Part shown: positions 23,137 to 31,649 of the stretch, in pieces | Layout: each line of letters begins with the position of its first letter | How positions within the stretch are numbered: position 1 is the first letter of the stretch | Source of the DNA: an uncultured Acidobacteriota bacterium | GTDB lineage: Bacteria; Acidobacteriota; Blastocatellia; Pyrinomonadales; Pyrinomonadaceae | Assembly: GCA_937871585.1 (NCBI GenBank) | Contig: CALMPJ010000033.1 | Coordinates: 1-57,773 of the forward strand | Length of the DNA stretch: 57,773 nt | Direction: 5' to 3' | The notes under the pieces: model-generated | Seen by the model: only the letters and a program-made list of their open reading frames with translations | Told to the model about the DNA's origin: nothing | Database searches by the model: none | Made by a program: the position numbers and the translations under genes

Positions 23137-25974
23137 CTATGGAACGAAAACCGAAGGTACAGCTTTGTCACCTGTCGTGCCAAACGCCTGTATCAACGTC
23201 CCGGCCGTTGACCTTTGAACAAACCATGTGTTGTTCGACGGTCTGAATACGGCGGTGTCCCATTTGCCGTCTCCATCGTAGTCGCCGGAAACCGGCACGT
23301 CCCCATTCGTACCGAACGGCACTGCATAGAACGACATATCTTCGCTTCGCATTACGTACCAATCACCCGTCGATGGCCGCCAGAACGCGACGTCAGTCTT
23401 GCCATCGCCCGTGTAATCGCCGGGAACCAGCTTGTCAGACGATAGGCCGAATGCCGCTACGAAGCTTGAGCCGTTCGAGGAACGTAGGATCCACCATTGT
23501 CCGTTCGATGGGCGGAAGATTGCTATATCCGACTTACCGTCTCCATCAAAGTCTCCGCGGACAGGAATGTCGGTTGATACTCCGAAAGGTTGTATCGTCG
23601 TTCCTCCGGTCGAGCGACTGATGAACCAAGTGGCTGACGACGGCCGGAAAACAGCAGCATCAGCCTTGTTGTCACCGTCGAAATCGCCCGGAACCGGCAC
23701 ATCGCCGTTTGCGCCGAATGGGAACGCGTAGAACGTGCTGTCTTCGGATCGCAATACATACCATTCACCGGTGGTTGGTCTCCAGAATCCGATATCTGCT
23801 TTGCCGTCGCCCGTGAAATCGACTGGCGCTTGTCTGTCGCTAGACAGTCCGAAAGTGAATGCTCGGTTACCTCCGTCACTGCTTCGCAGGTACCACCATT
23901 GACCGGAGCCCGGCCTGAAGATCGAAATGTCGGTCTTGCCGTCGCCTTCGAAATCGTAAGGAGCTTTGGACATACCTGCCAACTGCGTGACGTTGAAATT
24001 AACGAACGTGCTGAACTGACCGTTGTTATAAAACACGCTGATCGTGCCACCACGCTGCGGTCCCGTATTTTGAGCAACTGTAAAGCTCACGGTACCGGCT
24101 GACGAGCCTGTTACGGTTATCCACGATACATTAGCTTGTGCAGAAACCGCCGGGCAGCCCGTGGAGCGAAAGTACGTGAACGCGCTCGACGCTCCTTGAG
24201 CAAATGCCACAAAACCTGGTGCACTGAGCGAAACGTCGGCGCAGATATTCCGCAACAATGAGTACTCTGAAGTATTGCCGTTCTCGTCCGTTGCGGTTGC
24301 TGTTACATACTGAGCTGTTGTTGCGATCGGAACATTGAACGTTACGTCAAATGTTCCGTTGCCGCTGCCATTCGTGATCACCGTTGTTTCGCCAAGGAAA
24401 TTACGGCCTTCGCCGTATCCGCTTGAATCAGACGACGTGTTGCCAAAGAACTCAATGACGAAGGGCTTCGAAGGAATACTGTTCAAAGTTCCCTGTAAGC
24501 GGACAGTCGAACTTGTCGCGTAGACATTCGTCAGCGCCGGGAAATTCTGCAGATCATTAGCTCCCGTATCGCTATCGCCGGTATCGTTGGCGGTTACACC
24601 TGCAGTTCCTAGATCGATTCCCAGGTTGTCATTCGAGAACACGCGATTTTGCTGAAAACGGTTTCGTGTACCGCTCGGAGCGCGAATTCCGGTTGCGTTG
24701 AACGCGATCACATTGCCGATACCGCCGGTTCCGCCGATGCGATTATTGATCGCGTTTGCAGTGACATGCACGCCGTCTAATACGTTGCCGACGTCGGTAT
24801 TTGCTCCGAGATTTGTGCCGATATAGTTGTCCTCGACCCAATTGTTTGACGTATTGGCGTCAGAGATGAAAATACCGTAACCGTTGCCGGAAATTACATT
24901 TCCTTTGCCTGCTGTTCCAATTCTGTTTGGGCTGGTCGTGACAAAGTTAGCTGTCTGGCCCGCCGCACTTAATAGAGCTACGCCGCTGGCAGAGTTCCCG
25001 AGAGCGACGGCACCGGAGCTGTCCACTCCGATGAAATTACCTATCACATTTATGCCGACCGCACCCGAACCGGAGATGTTCACACCATCATTGTTGTTAC
25101 CGCTTATGATGTTTCGCGTCGTGTTGTTTTGATCGCCGACATTGACGCCGTTAGGGTTTACCAAGGCTACACCGTTTAGCGTATTCCCGTTGTCGCTAGT
25201 GCCGTTGCTCGTTCCAATGTAGTTATTCAGAATGTTGATGTTCTGAACCGAACGATCTTGCGTTGCTGAGGCGGTCACAAAAACACCGTTACCTGCGTTA
25301 GCATAGATCAGATTCCGGGGCTGCGGCTGGTCGCCGCCGATACGGACGTTTCGGGAGTTTTGAGTCAAGGTGGAACTGAAACCTATACTTATTCCGTCTG
25401 AGGCGTTGTTGTGGATCGACAAGCCCTCGAATATGGCACCGTTTACAGCCTGTCCCCAAATGCCGCCGCCGGTGCAGTTGCGGAGTTCGACGTTTCTGAT
25501 CTGTGAACCGCTATTGTCCGCCAGTTTTATACAATGTCGATTTGTACCGAACCCTGTACCGTCAATAATGAAGCGCGCGCCGCTTGGCTGCAGGCCATTT
25601 ATGTCATCATTTTGTCCAAGATCTATCGGAACGCTGAAGCCGGAATTTACCGAGAAGACGATGTCGTCAGCGGAACTCGGGCCCACTCCATCAACAATGA
25701 TCCAGGCAACTGTCAGATCACATGCCGGTTGGGTGGGAGCAACGACAAGCGTGGCATTTGTGATCTGTCCTTTTTCGCCGTTCGTGAGCGAAGAACGGTT
25801 CGAGTCAATTATTCCTTCTCGAGCCAGCAATACTGCCTCTGAGAAGCTAATTTTGCTGTCGCATCCTCCGGGCGACAACGTGTCGTTCACGGTCAGCACG
25901 CCGGCGTCGGCCGTTGTTGCAACGACCAGCGAAAGCAGCAGTGCGAAACTTATTTTCAAAAACGTCTTTTCCAT
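23137..25974 (-). CDS. Exported right-handed beta-helix protein with BACON-like domain and six FG-GAP repeats
   Basis: A 945-residue secreted protein. The start at 25974 has GGGGGA six bases upstream and gives a clean signal peptide (MEKTFLKISFALLLSLVVATTADA). Residues of about 30-480 form a parallel beta-helix of the pectate-lyase/CSLREA type, with many NxIGT, GNVISGN and NGVxV turns. About residues 570-660 form a BACON-like domain (GCPAVSAQANVSWITV). The last 275 residues are six FG-GAP/VCBS repeats with calcium loops such as DFDGDGKSD. Likely role: surface attachment or carbohydrate binding; no catalytic residues can be named. Confidence 0.85.
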   Translation of the reverse strand: MEKTFLKISFALLLSLVVATTADAGVLTVNDTLSPGGCDSKISFSEAVLLAREGIIDSNRSSLTNGEKGQITNATLVVAPTQPACDLTVAWIIVDGVGPSSADDIVFSVNSGFSVPIDLGQNDDINGLQPSGARFIIDGTGFGTNRHCIKLADNSGSQIRNVELRNCTGGGIWGQAVNGAIFEGLSIHNNASDGISIGFSSTLTQNSRNVRIGGDQPQPRNLIYANAGNGVFVTASATQDRSVQNINILNNYIGTSNGTSDNGNTLNGVALVNPNGVNVGDQNNTTRNIISGNNNDGVNISGSGAVGINVIGNFIGVDSSGAVALGNSASGVALLSAAGQTANFVTTSPNRIGTAGKGNVISGNGYGIFISDANTSNNWVEDNYIGTNLGANTDVGNVLDGVHVTANAINNRIGGTGGIGNVIAFNATGIRAPSGTRNRFQQNRVFSNDNLGIDLGTAGVTANDTGDSDTGANDLQNFPALTNVYATSSTVRLQGTLNSIPSKPFVIEFFGNTSSDSSGYGEGRNFLGETTVITNGSGNGTFDVTFNVPIATTAQYVTATATDENGNTSEYSLLRNICADVSLSAPGFVAFAQGASSAFTYFRSTGCPAVSAQANVSWITVTGSSAGTVSFTVAQNTGPQRGGTISVFYNNGQFSTFVNFNVTQLAGMSKAPYDFEGDGKTDISIFRPGSGQWWYLRSSDGGNRAFTFGLSSDRQAPVDFTGDGKADIGFWRPTTGEWYVLRSEDSTFYAFPFGANGDVPVPGDFDGDNKADAAVFRPSSATWFISRSTGGTTIQPFGVSTDIPVRGDFDGDGKSDIAIFRPSNGQWWILRSSNGSSFVAAFGLSSDKLVPGDYTGDGKTDVAFWRPSTGDWYVMRSEDMSFYAVPFGTNGDVPVSGDYDGDGKWDTAVFRPSNNTWFVQRSTAGTLIQAFGTTGDKAVPSVFVP
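23140..23973 (-). repeat. FG-GAP repeat block with a three-repeat superunit
   Basis: Six coding repeats of 44-45 residues in the order A-B-C-A'-B'-C'. B and B' agree at 33 of 45 positions (both with FWRP, RSED and FYA.PFG.NGDVPV). A and A' share IFRP..GQWW and the FGLSSD run; C and C' share AVFRPS..TWF. Neighbouring repeats are much less alike, so a 134-residue unit was duplicated as a whole. Confidence 0.8.
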
Positions 25975-25998
25975 GATTTCCCCCAAGTGCGCAACCGT

Positions 25999-26691
25999 TT
26001 ACCACGGCCTTCGCTGATAAAATGTCACAAATGCGTCGCCGTCGACGATCAACATCGGATCGCCGGTTTTCGGATGGTTTCGCTTTTCGAGTGAATAGGT
26101 TGTGGTCTTTCCGCTATTGGAATTTGCGGTCAATGTTGTCGCCGTTGCCGACCAGCGACCGTAATCCCAGCTTTGCGAGTTCGATCCGCCGTATGGATTC
26201 GAATTGCTTGCCTCGCCGTAGTATTCGTAGGTACCGTCGGCCTTTAGCGTAAAGCAGATATCTGACTGACGACCGCCGCCAATGGCGTTGACATTCGCTG
26301 AGTAACACCATTTGCCTACGAGCTCCTGCTGAATGGAACCGGAAGTGCGGTTTGTTTGAGCCGATGGACCGCTTCTACGGGCTTCTTCCGCACTGATTCG
26401 TTTGTAGACGACTTTGCGTTCCTCGACCCAGACGGTAAGAACGTCACCCTTCAAAACGTACGGAAAGCTCATCGAACCTTCGTCGTTGGCAAGGGCAATG
26501 GTCTTGTCATTCGCGGCCCATTCGACTTGTTGTCCATTGAAGATGGCGACATTCTTGGCTTTTAGTTCAACCGTAGCCTCATCGCTTTTCCAGATTCCGA
26601 TCAGCGACGTTTCGGCTTGCTTACTGCTTTGAGCTAATGCTCCCACAGCTAGCGTCCCGACCAACAACATTGTATAGATCGATCTATTCAT
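25999..26691 (-). CDS. Hypothetical exported protein
   Basis: A 230-residue protein. The ATG at 26691 gives a clear signal peptide (MNRSIYTMLLVGTLAVGALAQ); the open frame continues upstream without a better start. The body has two beta-rich lipocalin-like parts (LIGIWKSDEATVELKAKNVA and ELVGKWCYSANVNAIGGG), each opening with GxWxS or GKWCYS, and ends in DAFVTFYQRRPW. The pattern resembles families that begin with an LxGxW strand, but no name can be given. It overlaps the upstream small gene by eight bases. Confidence 0.65.
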   Translation of the reverse strand: MNRSIYTMLLVGTLAVGALAQSSKQAETSLIGIWKSDEATVELKAKNVAIFNGQQVEWAANDKTIALANDEGSMSFPYVLKGDVLTVWVEERKVVYKRISAEEARRSGPSAQTNRTSGSIQQELVGKWCYSANVNAIGGGRQSDICFTLKADGTYEYYGEASNSNPYGGSNSQSWDYGRWSATATTLTANSNSGKTTTYSLEKRNHPKTGDPMLIVDGDAFVTFYQRRPW

Positions 26692-26896
26692 TATTATGTT
26701 TCTCCTTTGTACTATTCGAACCGGTAGGGCCAACCTTGCCGACCGCATGGTTCAGGATCCCGTTGGCATGGGTCTCGATCCTCATTTGCTCGAGCGTCGA
26801 CTGTGAATAGCCGCAGTTCGGGCAGGGATCTTGGCCGTTATTTACAACCCTTTCGGTAAGTTTTTCGAACGTGATTCGTGTCTTTATGAACTTCAT
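26684..26896 (-). CDS. Small protein with one CxxC knuckle
   Basis: A 70-residue protein with the run DPCPNCGYSQSTLEQMR near its middle and a polar C terminus. Its end overlaps the start of the following exported-protein gene, compatible with coupled translation. Only one CxxC pair is present, so zinc binding would need a dimer. It could be a chance ORF; the overlap and the meaningful CPNCG motif favour a real gene. Confidence 0.45.
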   Translation of the reverse strand: MKFIKTRITFEKLTERVVNNGQDPCPNCGYSQSTLEQMRIETHANGILNHAVGKVGPTGSNSTKEKHNNE

Positions 26897-26900
26897 AGTT

Positions 26901-26956
26901 GTGAGTCTTCGAACTAAAACTGATTGAGTTCAGACACATTTTTAGCGTAGACTCAC
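26901..26956. promoter_or_regulatory. Nested inverted repeats in the divergent intergenic region
   Basis: GTGAGTCT (26901-26908) is a perfect inverted match to AGACTCAC (26949-26956). Inside lies a smaller hairpin, GAACT (26911-26915) / AGTTC (26927-26931). The block stands between the small CxxC gene and the winged-helix/TPR regulator and may be an operator or a terminator-like structure. Confidence 0.4.
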
Positions 26957-26962
26957 ACTTGA

Positions 26963-27004
26963 AATCCTTTAATTCGGCTTAAATCGGACTAAAATTGACC
27001 CTAA
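26963..27004 (+). promoter_or_regulatory. Ten-base phased direct repeats before the winged-helix regulator
   Basis: AATCCTTTAA, TTCGGCTTAA, ATCGGACTAA and the longer AATTGACCCTAA follow each other without gaps up to the ATG at 27005. The two middle copies share TCGG and TAA in the same phase. OmpR-type winged helices bind direct repeats of about this spacing, so this is a candidate autoregulatory site. Confidence 0.4.
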
Positions 27005-28936
27005 ATGGCTGAGCGAGACCAACCGATCTACGAATTTGGCGAATATCGACTCAATGTCGAAGACGGCTCGTTCTGGCGCGTTGATGATCGGATCGCAGCT
27101 ACGCAAAAATCGATCGAACTGCTCACGATGTTGCTTGAGAATCGGGGCCGTGTTGTAACTCGCGATGAGATCATTGAGCGTCTCTGGCCCGAGACATTCG
27201 TCGATGAAAATAATCTTTCGGTAACGGTTTCGATGCTTCGCAAGGCACTCGGCAACGAAGCGGCGACGTTGATCGAGACGATCCCACGAAAAGGCTATAG
27301 ATTCAACGGCGAGGTCATTGTCTCGAAAAATGGCCATGCTGTAGCAGAACGAGAGTTCACCAGGACGACAATTGAGCGGATCGAATTCGACGACGAAGAA
27401 ACTACCAAGGCTATCGCACAACTTGGTCGAAAAACGGGTCGCCAGTCGCTGTATTTGGTTGGACTGCTGGCGGGTTTGATCGTGATAGCCGGCTTGCTTG
27501 TTTGGAGCTACCTTCGACGGGCTGATCCGTTGACGAAACAGAGCACTCGTACCGTTGCCGTACTCCCATTTAAAGACCTGTCTCAAGACGAAAAAGGTAA
27601 GCAGTTCTCGATCGGGCTCGCGGATTCACTGATCACGAAACTTGCCGGTATCCGCGGACTCACGGTCCGCCCGATGAGTGCGGTGATGCCAAACGGTAAC
27701 GAACAATTAACCGCCGAATCAGCTGGAACGCGGCTCAATGTCGAGACAGTTCTCGAAGGAACGATTCAACGTGAGGGCGAGACGTTCCGCGTTTCGGTTC
27801 AACTTGTCAACGCCAAGGATAATCAGGTCATTTGGGCGAATGTTCTCGAAGAAAAGTCTCAAAACTTGTTCGGGTTTCAGCGGTTGCTGTCATCGCAGGT
27901 CGCGGACGCTCTTGCATTTAAGCTGTCTGCTAACGAACGCAACAATTTAGCTCGTCAACCGACGGATAATTCCGACGCATATCGGGCCTACATTCTAGGC
28001 CGCTTCTATTTCAATAAGCGGACATCCGATGACCTTAGATCGGCCGTCGAACAGTTCAAACAGGCGATATCGCTGGATCCTGCCTATGCGGACGCATATT
28101 CAGGATTGGCAGCTTCGTTTTTGCTGATGAGCGATTCGGGCTATGGCGCTTTACCGCCAGGCGAAGGGTATCCGACGGCGCGCTTGAACGCACAGAAAGC
28201 GATCGAGCTTGATAATGCGAATGCCGAGGCCCACGCGGTTATAGGACAACTGCTGACTGGCTACGATTGGAAGATCTCGGAGGGCGAACGCTCGCTCAGA
28301 CGTGCTATCGAACTCAATCCGTCTTTCTCGACCGCATATCAATGGCTAGGTTGGAACCTAATCATACAGCGGCGAACCTATGAGGCGTCTGAGAGTTTAG
28401 CTCGAGCATTGGAATTAGATCCGACCTCGCTTACGATCGCTTCGGATCAGGGTTATCCTCAGTTTTTTGCGGGGGAATTCGACGCGGCGACACAGAAGTT
28501 TCGAGCCGCTCTCGCCCTTGACAAAAATTATCCATCGACGACACTGAACATCTGGCGTGCCCTTCACTACGGTGGTCGGCTAGACGAAGCATCAGGCGAA
28601 TTGCTTCGGGTCGAGGCATTTGTCGCAAAGGATTTGCCAGTGCTGATAATGGCACGCGGCTGCACGTTGGCTCGGCAAGGAGACGTCGCACAGGCTCGAG
28701 CACTTTACGATCAGTTGATATCTCGCCGTGCTCGCGGCGAATTCATCGCGCCCAATTTTACGGCGACTCTTGCAGCCGAACTCGGATTAGCCGACGACGT
28801 ATTTAGCGATCTGAATCGTTTCGTAGACGATCGAAATGATTACACAGCTTACTTGGGATTCGTTCCTGAGTTCGAAAAGTACCGCAGCGATCCGCGGTTT
28901 GGTGAGATCATAGCCCGAGCAGGCGTGGAATTTTAG
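27005..28936 (+). CDS. CadC-like winged-helix membrane regulator with TolB-like and TPR domains
   Basis: A 643-residue transmembrane transcription regulator. An OmpR/PhoB-type winged helix spans about residues 10-105 (FGEYRLNVEDG, VVTRDEIIERLWPETFVDENNLSV, TIPRKGYRF). One membrane helix lies at about residues 148-170 (VGLLAGLIVIAGLLVWSYLRR). The periplasmic part starts with a TolB/FlgO-like domain (TVAVLPFKDLSQDEKGKQFS) and continues as about eight TPRs to the C terminus. This is the common CadC-like one-component architecture of Acidobacteria: DNA binding inside, protein-protein sensing outside. The start codon follows a series of 10-base direct repeats. The signal sensed is unknown. Confidence 0.9.
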   Translation: MAERDQPIYEFGEYRLNVEDGSFWRVDDRIAATQKSIELLTMLLENRGRVVTRDEIIERLWPETFVDENNLSVTVSMLRKALGNEAATLIETIPRKGYRFNGEVIVSKNGHAVAEREFTRTTIERIEFDDEETTKAIAQLGRKTGRQSLYLVGLLAGLIVIAGLLVWSYLRRADPLTKQSTRTVAVLPFKDLSQDEKGKQFSIGLADSLITKLAGIRGLTVRPMSAVMPNGNEQLTAESAGTRLNVETVLEGTIQREGETFRVSVQLVNAKDNQVIWANVLEEKSQNLFGFQRLLSSQVADALAFKLSANERNNLARQPTDNSDAYRAYILGRFYFNKRTSDDLRSAVEQFKQAISLDPAYADAYSGLAASFLLMSDSGYGALPPGEGYPTARLNAQKAIELDNANAEAHAVIGQLLTGYDWKISEGERSLRRAIELNPSFSTAYQWLGWNLIIQRRTYEASESLARALELDPTSLTIASDQGYPQFFAGEFDAATQKFRAALALDKNYPSTTLNIWRALHYGGRLDEASGELLRVEAFVAKDLPVLIMARGCTLARQGDVAQARALYDQLISRRARGEFIAPNFTATLAAELGLADDVFSDLNRFVDDRNDYTAYLGFVPEFEKYRSDPRFGEIIARAGVEF

Positions 28937-28937
28937 A

Positions 28938-29261
28938 ATGATCGATAAGTACACAGATTCCTGGGACTTTTATGTTCGCGAACATAGCAAACCGGCGACT
29001 CGTGCGCTGCATTATGTCGGCACTTCTATCGGGATGGCACTTCTCATCTGGTTTATCTGGCGAGGCACTTGGTATTACTTCCCGCTTTGCTTTGTCAGCG
29101 GTTATGCCTTTGCTTGGTTTGCTCACTTTGTGGTCGAAAAGAACAAACCGGCAACGTTCAAGTATCCATTCTGGTCTTTCATTTCAGATTACAAAATGCT
29201 GTTCTATTTCGTGACCGGACGCATCGGTCGTGAGGCCGAACGGGTTCTCGGTCAACAGTGA
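28938..29261 (+). CDS. DUF962 / Mpo1-like membrane protein
   Basis: A 107-residue protein of the DUF962 family: WDFYVREHSKPATRALHYVGTSIG at the start, two hydrophobic segments, then FAWFAHFVVEKNKPATFKYPFWSFISDYKM with the family's conserved histidine, asparagine and proline. The yeast relative Mpo1 is an iron-dependent dioxygenase acting on 2-hydroxy fatty acids. The bacterial function is inferred only by homology. It starts one base after the regulator gene's stop, so it is probably co-transcribed. Confidence 0.88.
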   Translation: MIDKYTDSWDFYVREHSKPATRALHYVGTSIGMALLIWFIWRGTWYYFPLCFVSGYAFAWFAHFVVEKNKPATFKYPFWSFISDYKMLFYFVTGRIGREAERVLGQQ

Positions 29262-29294
29262 ATTGTTGATCGCCATCTGCGATACTATCCAAAT

Positions 29295-29915
29295 ATGGCT
29301 GGCGAGATCGTAAATACTAACGTCCTCAATTCGACGCTCGAGTTTCTAACGGCGATCGTCACTCCTGCATTGTTGATCTCGGCAACAGGTTCGCTTGTGC
29401 TTTCAACATCGACGCGTTTGGGCCGTGTAGTCGATAGAGTTCGAGCTCTCGAGGATAGGCTTAGCGAGTTGATCTATCGGGAAGATAAATCTGAAATTCC
29501 GCTCTACGACAAGCGTGTCGAAGTCATCGTCGATCTGTTGGATAAGGTCACAAGCCGCTCGCGCATTCTGCAGCGGGCGATGGAGATGTTCTATTACGGG
29601 CTCGGAATGTTCGTGCTATGTAGTGTGTCTATCGCGTTCGCGGCCTTTTTGACCAATTATCGCTGGCTACCGATACCTGTCGGGATCGTCGGTATTTTGT
29701 TCATTTTGTGGGGCACGATATTGATGATCCGTGAAACGCGAATGGCAACCGCAACCGTCAATGCGGAGATGGACTTTACCTGGGAGCTTGCACGCGAGGT
29801 TGCACCGCAGAAGGTGATCGTTAAATACAAACCGCACGGAAAACGCGGCGGAATGAACCTCGCGAAGATCGATAATGCAAAGCGCAAGATACCTGACACT
29901 TTTCCGGGAGAATAA
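29295..29915 (+). CDS. DUF2721 membrane protein
   Basis: A 206-residue protein with three membrane helices (about residues 16-36, 100-120 and 125-147). It has the DUF2721 signature TPALLISATGSLVLSTSTRLGRVVDRVR near the N terminus, followed by a charged cytoplasmic loop. Function unknown. Its C terminus overlaps the next gene by 41 bases in another frame, which is a long overlap. Confidence 0.82.
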   Translation: MAGEIVNTNVLNSTLEFLTAIVTPALLISATGSLVLSTSTRLGRVVDRVRALEDRLSELIYREDKSEIPLYDKRVEVIVDLLDKVTSRSRILQRAMEMFYYGLGMFVLCSVSIAFAAFLTNYRWLPIPVGIVGILFILWGTILMIRETRMATATVNAEMDFTWELAREVAPQKVIVKYKPHGKRGGMNLAKIDNAKRKIPDTFPGE

Positions 29916-30888
29916 GCTCGAAGAACGCGTCCTCGCGCTCGAAGAGCTCCTGCGCTCTTGCACCGTCTGCCCAAAAGACTGCGGCAATGATCGCATCAAC
30001 GACGAGATCGCAGCGTGTTATTCGGGACGCCTACCGATCGTCTCATCGTATACCGCACATTTTGGAGAAGAGCCGTGTTTGTCGGGCACAAATGGTGCCG
30101 GAAACATCTTTTTTGGCAATTGCAACCTTCGCTGTGTCTATTGTCAGAACTACCAGATCTCGCAAAGGTGGCGGGAAGAAAAGAAAAACGAGATAACGCA
30201 CGAGCGGCTCGCCGAGATGATGCTCGAGCTGCAAGATCGTGGCTGCCACAACATTGGATTCGTCTCGCCAACGCATTTCGCTCCGCAGATGGCTCGCGGA
30301 ATTCTGCTGGCCGCTCAGCAAGGACTGACGCTGCCGATCGTTTACAACACGAACGCGTACGATTCGGTCGAGGTTCTGAAACTTCTCGACGGCATCGTCG
30401 ATGTTTATCTTCCCGATCTAAAGTACGCTGACAGCGACGCCGGTTTTCAGTACTCAAAGGTCCGCGATTACAAGGAACACGCTCGTGCCGCCATCAATGA
30501 AATGCACCGCCAAATGGGTGACGAACTCGTCTTCGGTGAAGACGGATTATTGAAACAGGGACTGCTAATTCGCCTGCTCGTCCTGCCAAACGACCTCGCC
30601 GACATCGAATCAAACCTTCGCTGGATCCGCGATGAACTTTCACCCAAAACCGCCATCTCGCTAATGGCCCAATACTACGCCCCCAACAAGGCCGCGACGG
30701 ACGAACGCTATATTCTATTGTCCCGCCGCATCTCCGAAGGCGAGTGGTTCGAAGCCGTCTCGCTGCTCGAAGACCTCGGCATGGAAGAAGGTTTTATGCA
30801 GGAATACGAATCCGCTTCGCATTACTATCGTCCGGATTTTACGGATTCGGAGAAGCCGTTCAAAGATATAAGGGACTTTCAAATATGA
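29875..30888 (+). CDS. Radical SAM protein of the PFL-activase-like group
   Basis: A 337-residue radical SAM enzyme. N-terminal cysteines (CTVCPKDCGNDR) precede the cluster motif at C83, C87 and C90 (NCNLRCVYCQNYQIS). Then come GFVSPTHFAPQMARGI, PIVYNTNAYDSVEVLKLLDGIVDVYLPDLKY and LIRLLVLPNDL, typical of proteins annotated as pyruvate-formate-lyase-activating-like (the AmmeMemoRadiSam neighbourhood group). No glycyl radical enzyme is present, so the substrate is unknown. No start codon exists between 29875 and the first cysteines, so the long overlap with the DUF2721 gene seems real. Its stop overlaps the peroxiredoxin start (ATGA). Confidence 0.85.
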   Translation: MQSARYLTLFRENKLEERVLALEELLRSCTVCPKDCGNDRINDEIAACYSGRLPIVSSYTAHFGEEPCLSGTNGAGNIFFGNCNLRCVYCQNYQISQRWREEKKNEITHERLAEMMLELQDRGCHNIGFVSPTHFAPQMARGILLAAQQGLTLPIVYNTNAYDSVEVLKLLDGIVDVYLPDLKYADSDAGFQYSKVRDYKEHARAAINEMHRQMGDELVFGEDGLLKQGLLIRLLVLPNDLADIESNLRWIRDELSPKTAISLMAQYYAPNKAATDERYILLSRRISEGEWFEAVSLLEDLGMEEGFMQEYESASHYYRPDFTDSEKPFKDIRDFQI

Positions 30889-31346
30889 AAATAGGAGAAA
30901 TAGCACCAGATTTCACACTTACTGACGGCGACGGGAATGCGTGGTCACTAAGTAATTACATTGGACGTACGATTGTGTTGCTGTTTTATCCGGGCGATAA
31001 CACGCCGGTTTGTACGGCGCAGCTTTGTTCGGTGCGGGACCATTGGTCGGAGTATCAGGCGACGGGAGCTGAGGTTGTTGGGATTTCGACAGATACTGCC
31101 GAATCGCACAAAGGCTTTGCGGAGAAGAATGAACTTCCGTTGCGGCTGCTTTCCGATCCTGACCGAAGTGTTTCGACAATGTACGATATGAAAAGTTGGC
31201 TTCCCGGCCGTTCGGCTCGCGGGGTTGTTGTTATCGACAAAGCGGGCAAGATCGCTTATCACAAAGCACAGCCGCTCAGCCTGTTTCGTCCTGCCGACGA
31301 AGATGTTCTCGTCGCGATCAAAGCGGCAGACGCAGTCGCATCGTGA
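30885..31346 (+). CDS. bcp: Peroxiredoxin of the BCP/PrxQ type
   Basis: A 153-residue thiol peroxidase that reduces peroxides with thioredoxin. The peroxidatic cysteine is C43 (PGDNTPVCTAQLC) and the resolving cysteine C48, five residues later, as in BCP/PrxQ. The conserved DFTLTDGDGNAWSLS start and the FLIDxxGKI-like strand VVVIDKAGKIAY are present. The frame is open 140 bases upstream, but the ATG at 30885 gives the family start MKIGEIAPDF and a four-base overlap with the radical SAM gene. It is followed by the YggX-like gene, so an oxidative-stress transcript is likely. Confidence 0.92.
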   Translation: MKIGEIAPDFTLTDGDGNAWSLSNYIGRTIVLLFYPGDNTPVCTAQLCSVRDHWSEYQATGAEVVGISTDTAESHKGFAEKNELPLRLLSDPDRSVSTMYDMKSWLPGRSARGVVVIDKAGKIAYHKAQPLSLFRPADEDVLVAIKAADAVAS

Positions 31347-31358
31347 TAGAATTTCAAT

Positions 31359-31649
31359 ATGGCTTTATTTGGCGATAAATTTGAATGTTCACGCTGCGGC
31401 GGCAAAGACAAGATGGCGTTTGCGCCGATGCCGAACGAACTCGGGCAGCGTGTTTTTGACGAGATATGTCAGGGCTGCTGGGGCGAGTGGCAGAAAAAGC
31501 AGATGCAGCTCATCAACCATTACGGTCTCGATGTGACCAATCCTGACAGTCACACGTTCCTATTCGACAACCTGAAGATCTTCCTTTTCAACGAAGGCGT
31601 CGAGCTCGCCGAGATCGACACCTCGAAAGAAGGCAGCGTCAGTTGGTGA
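31359..31649 (+). CDS. YggX-like (Fe(2+)-trafficking family) protein with two CxxC pairs
   Basis: A 96-residue protein. The core (NELGQRVFDEICQGCW, then WQKKQMQLINHYGLDVTNPDSHTF and FLF) lines up with the YggX family, which protects iron-sulfur clusters against oxidation. It differs in having two CxxC pairs (C10/C13 and C37/C40), enough for a zinc or iron site, where E. coli YggX has a single important N-terminal cysteine. The location just after a peroxiredoxin fits an oxidative-stress role. The family match is from the conserved core and is fairly strong. Confidence 0.68.
   Translation: MALFGDKFECSRCGGKDKMAFAPMPNELGQRVFDEICQGCWGEWQKKQMQLINHYGLDVTNPDSHTFLFDNLKIFLFNEGVELAEIDTSKEGSVSW

Noticed and set aside
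23140..23973. Direct DNA repeats that could be read as a CRISPR or satellite array
   Set aside because: They are the coding FG-GAP repeats, about 135 bases each and in frame.
25370..26017. Plus-strand frame of 215 codons opposite the beta-helix gene
   Set aside because: Antisense shadow: the minus frame has a signal peptide, domains and a terminator; the plus product has no recognisable feature.
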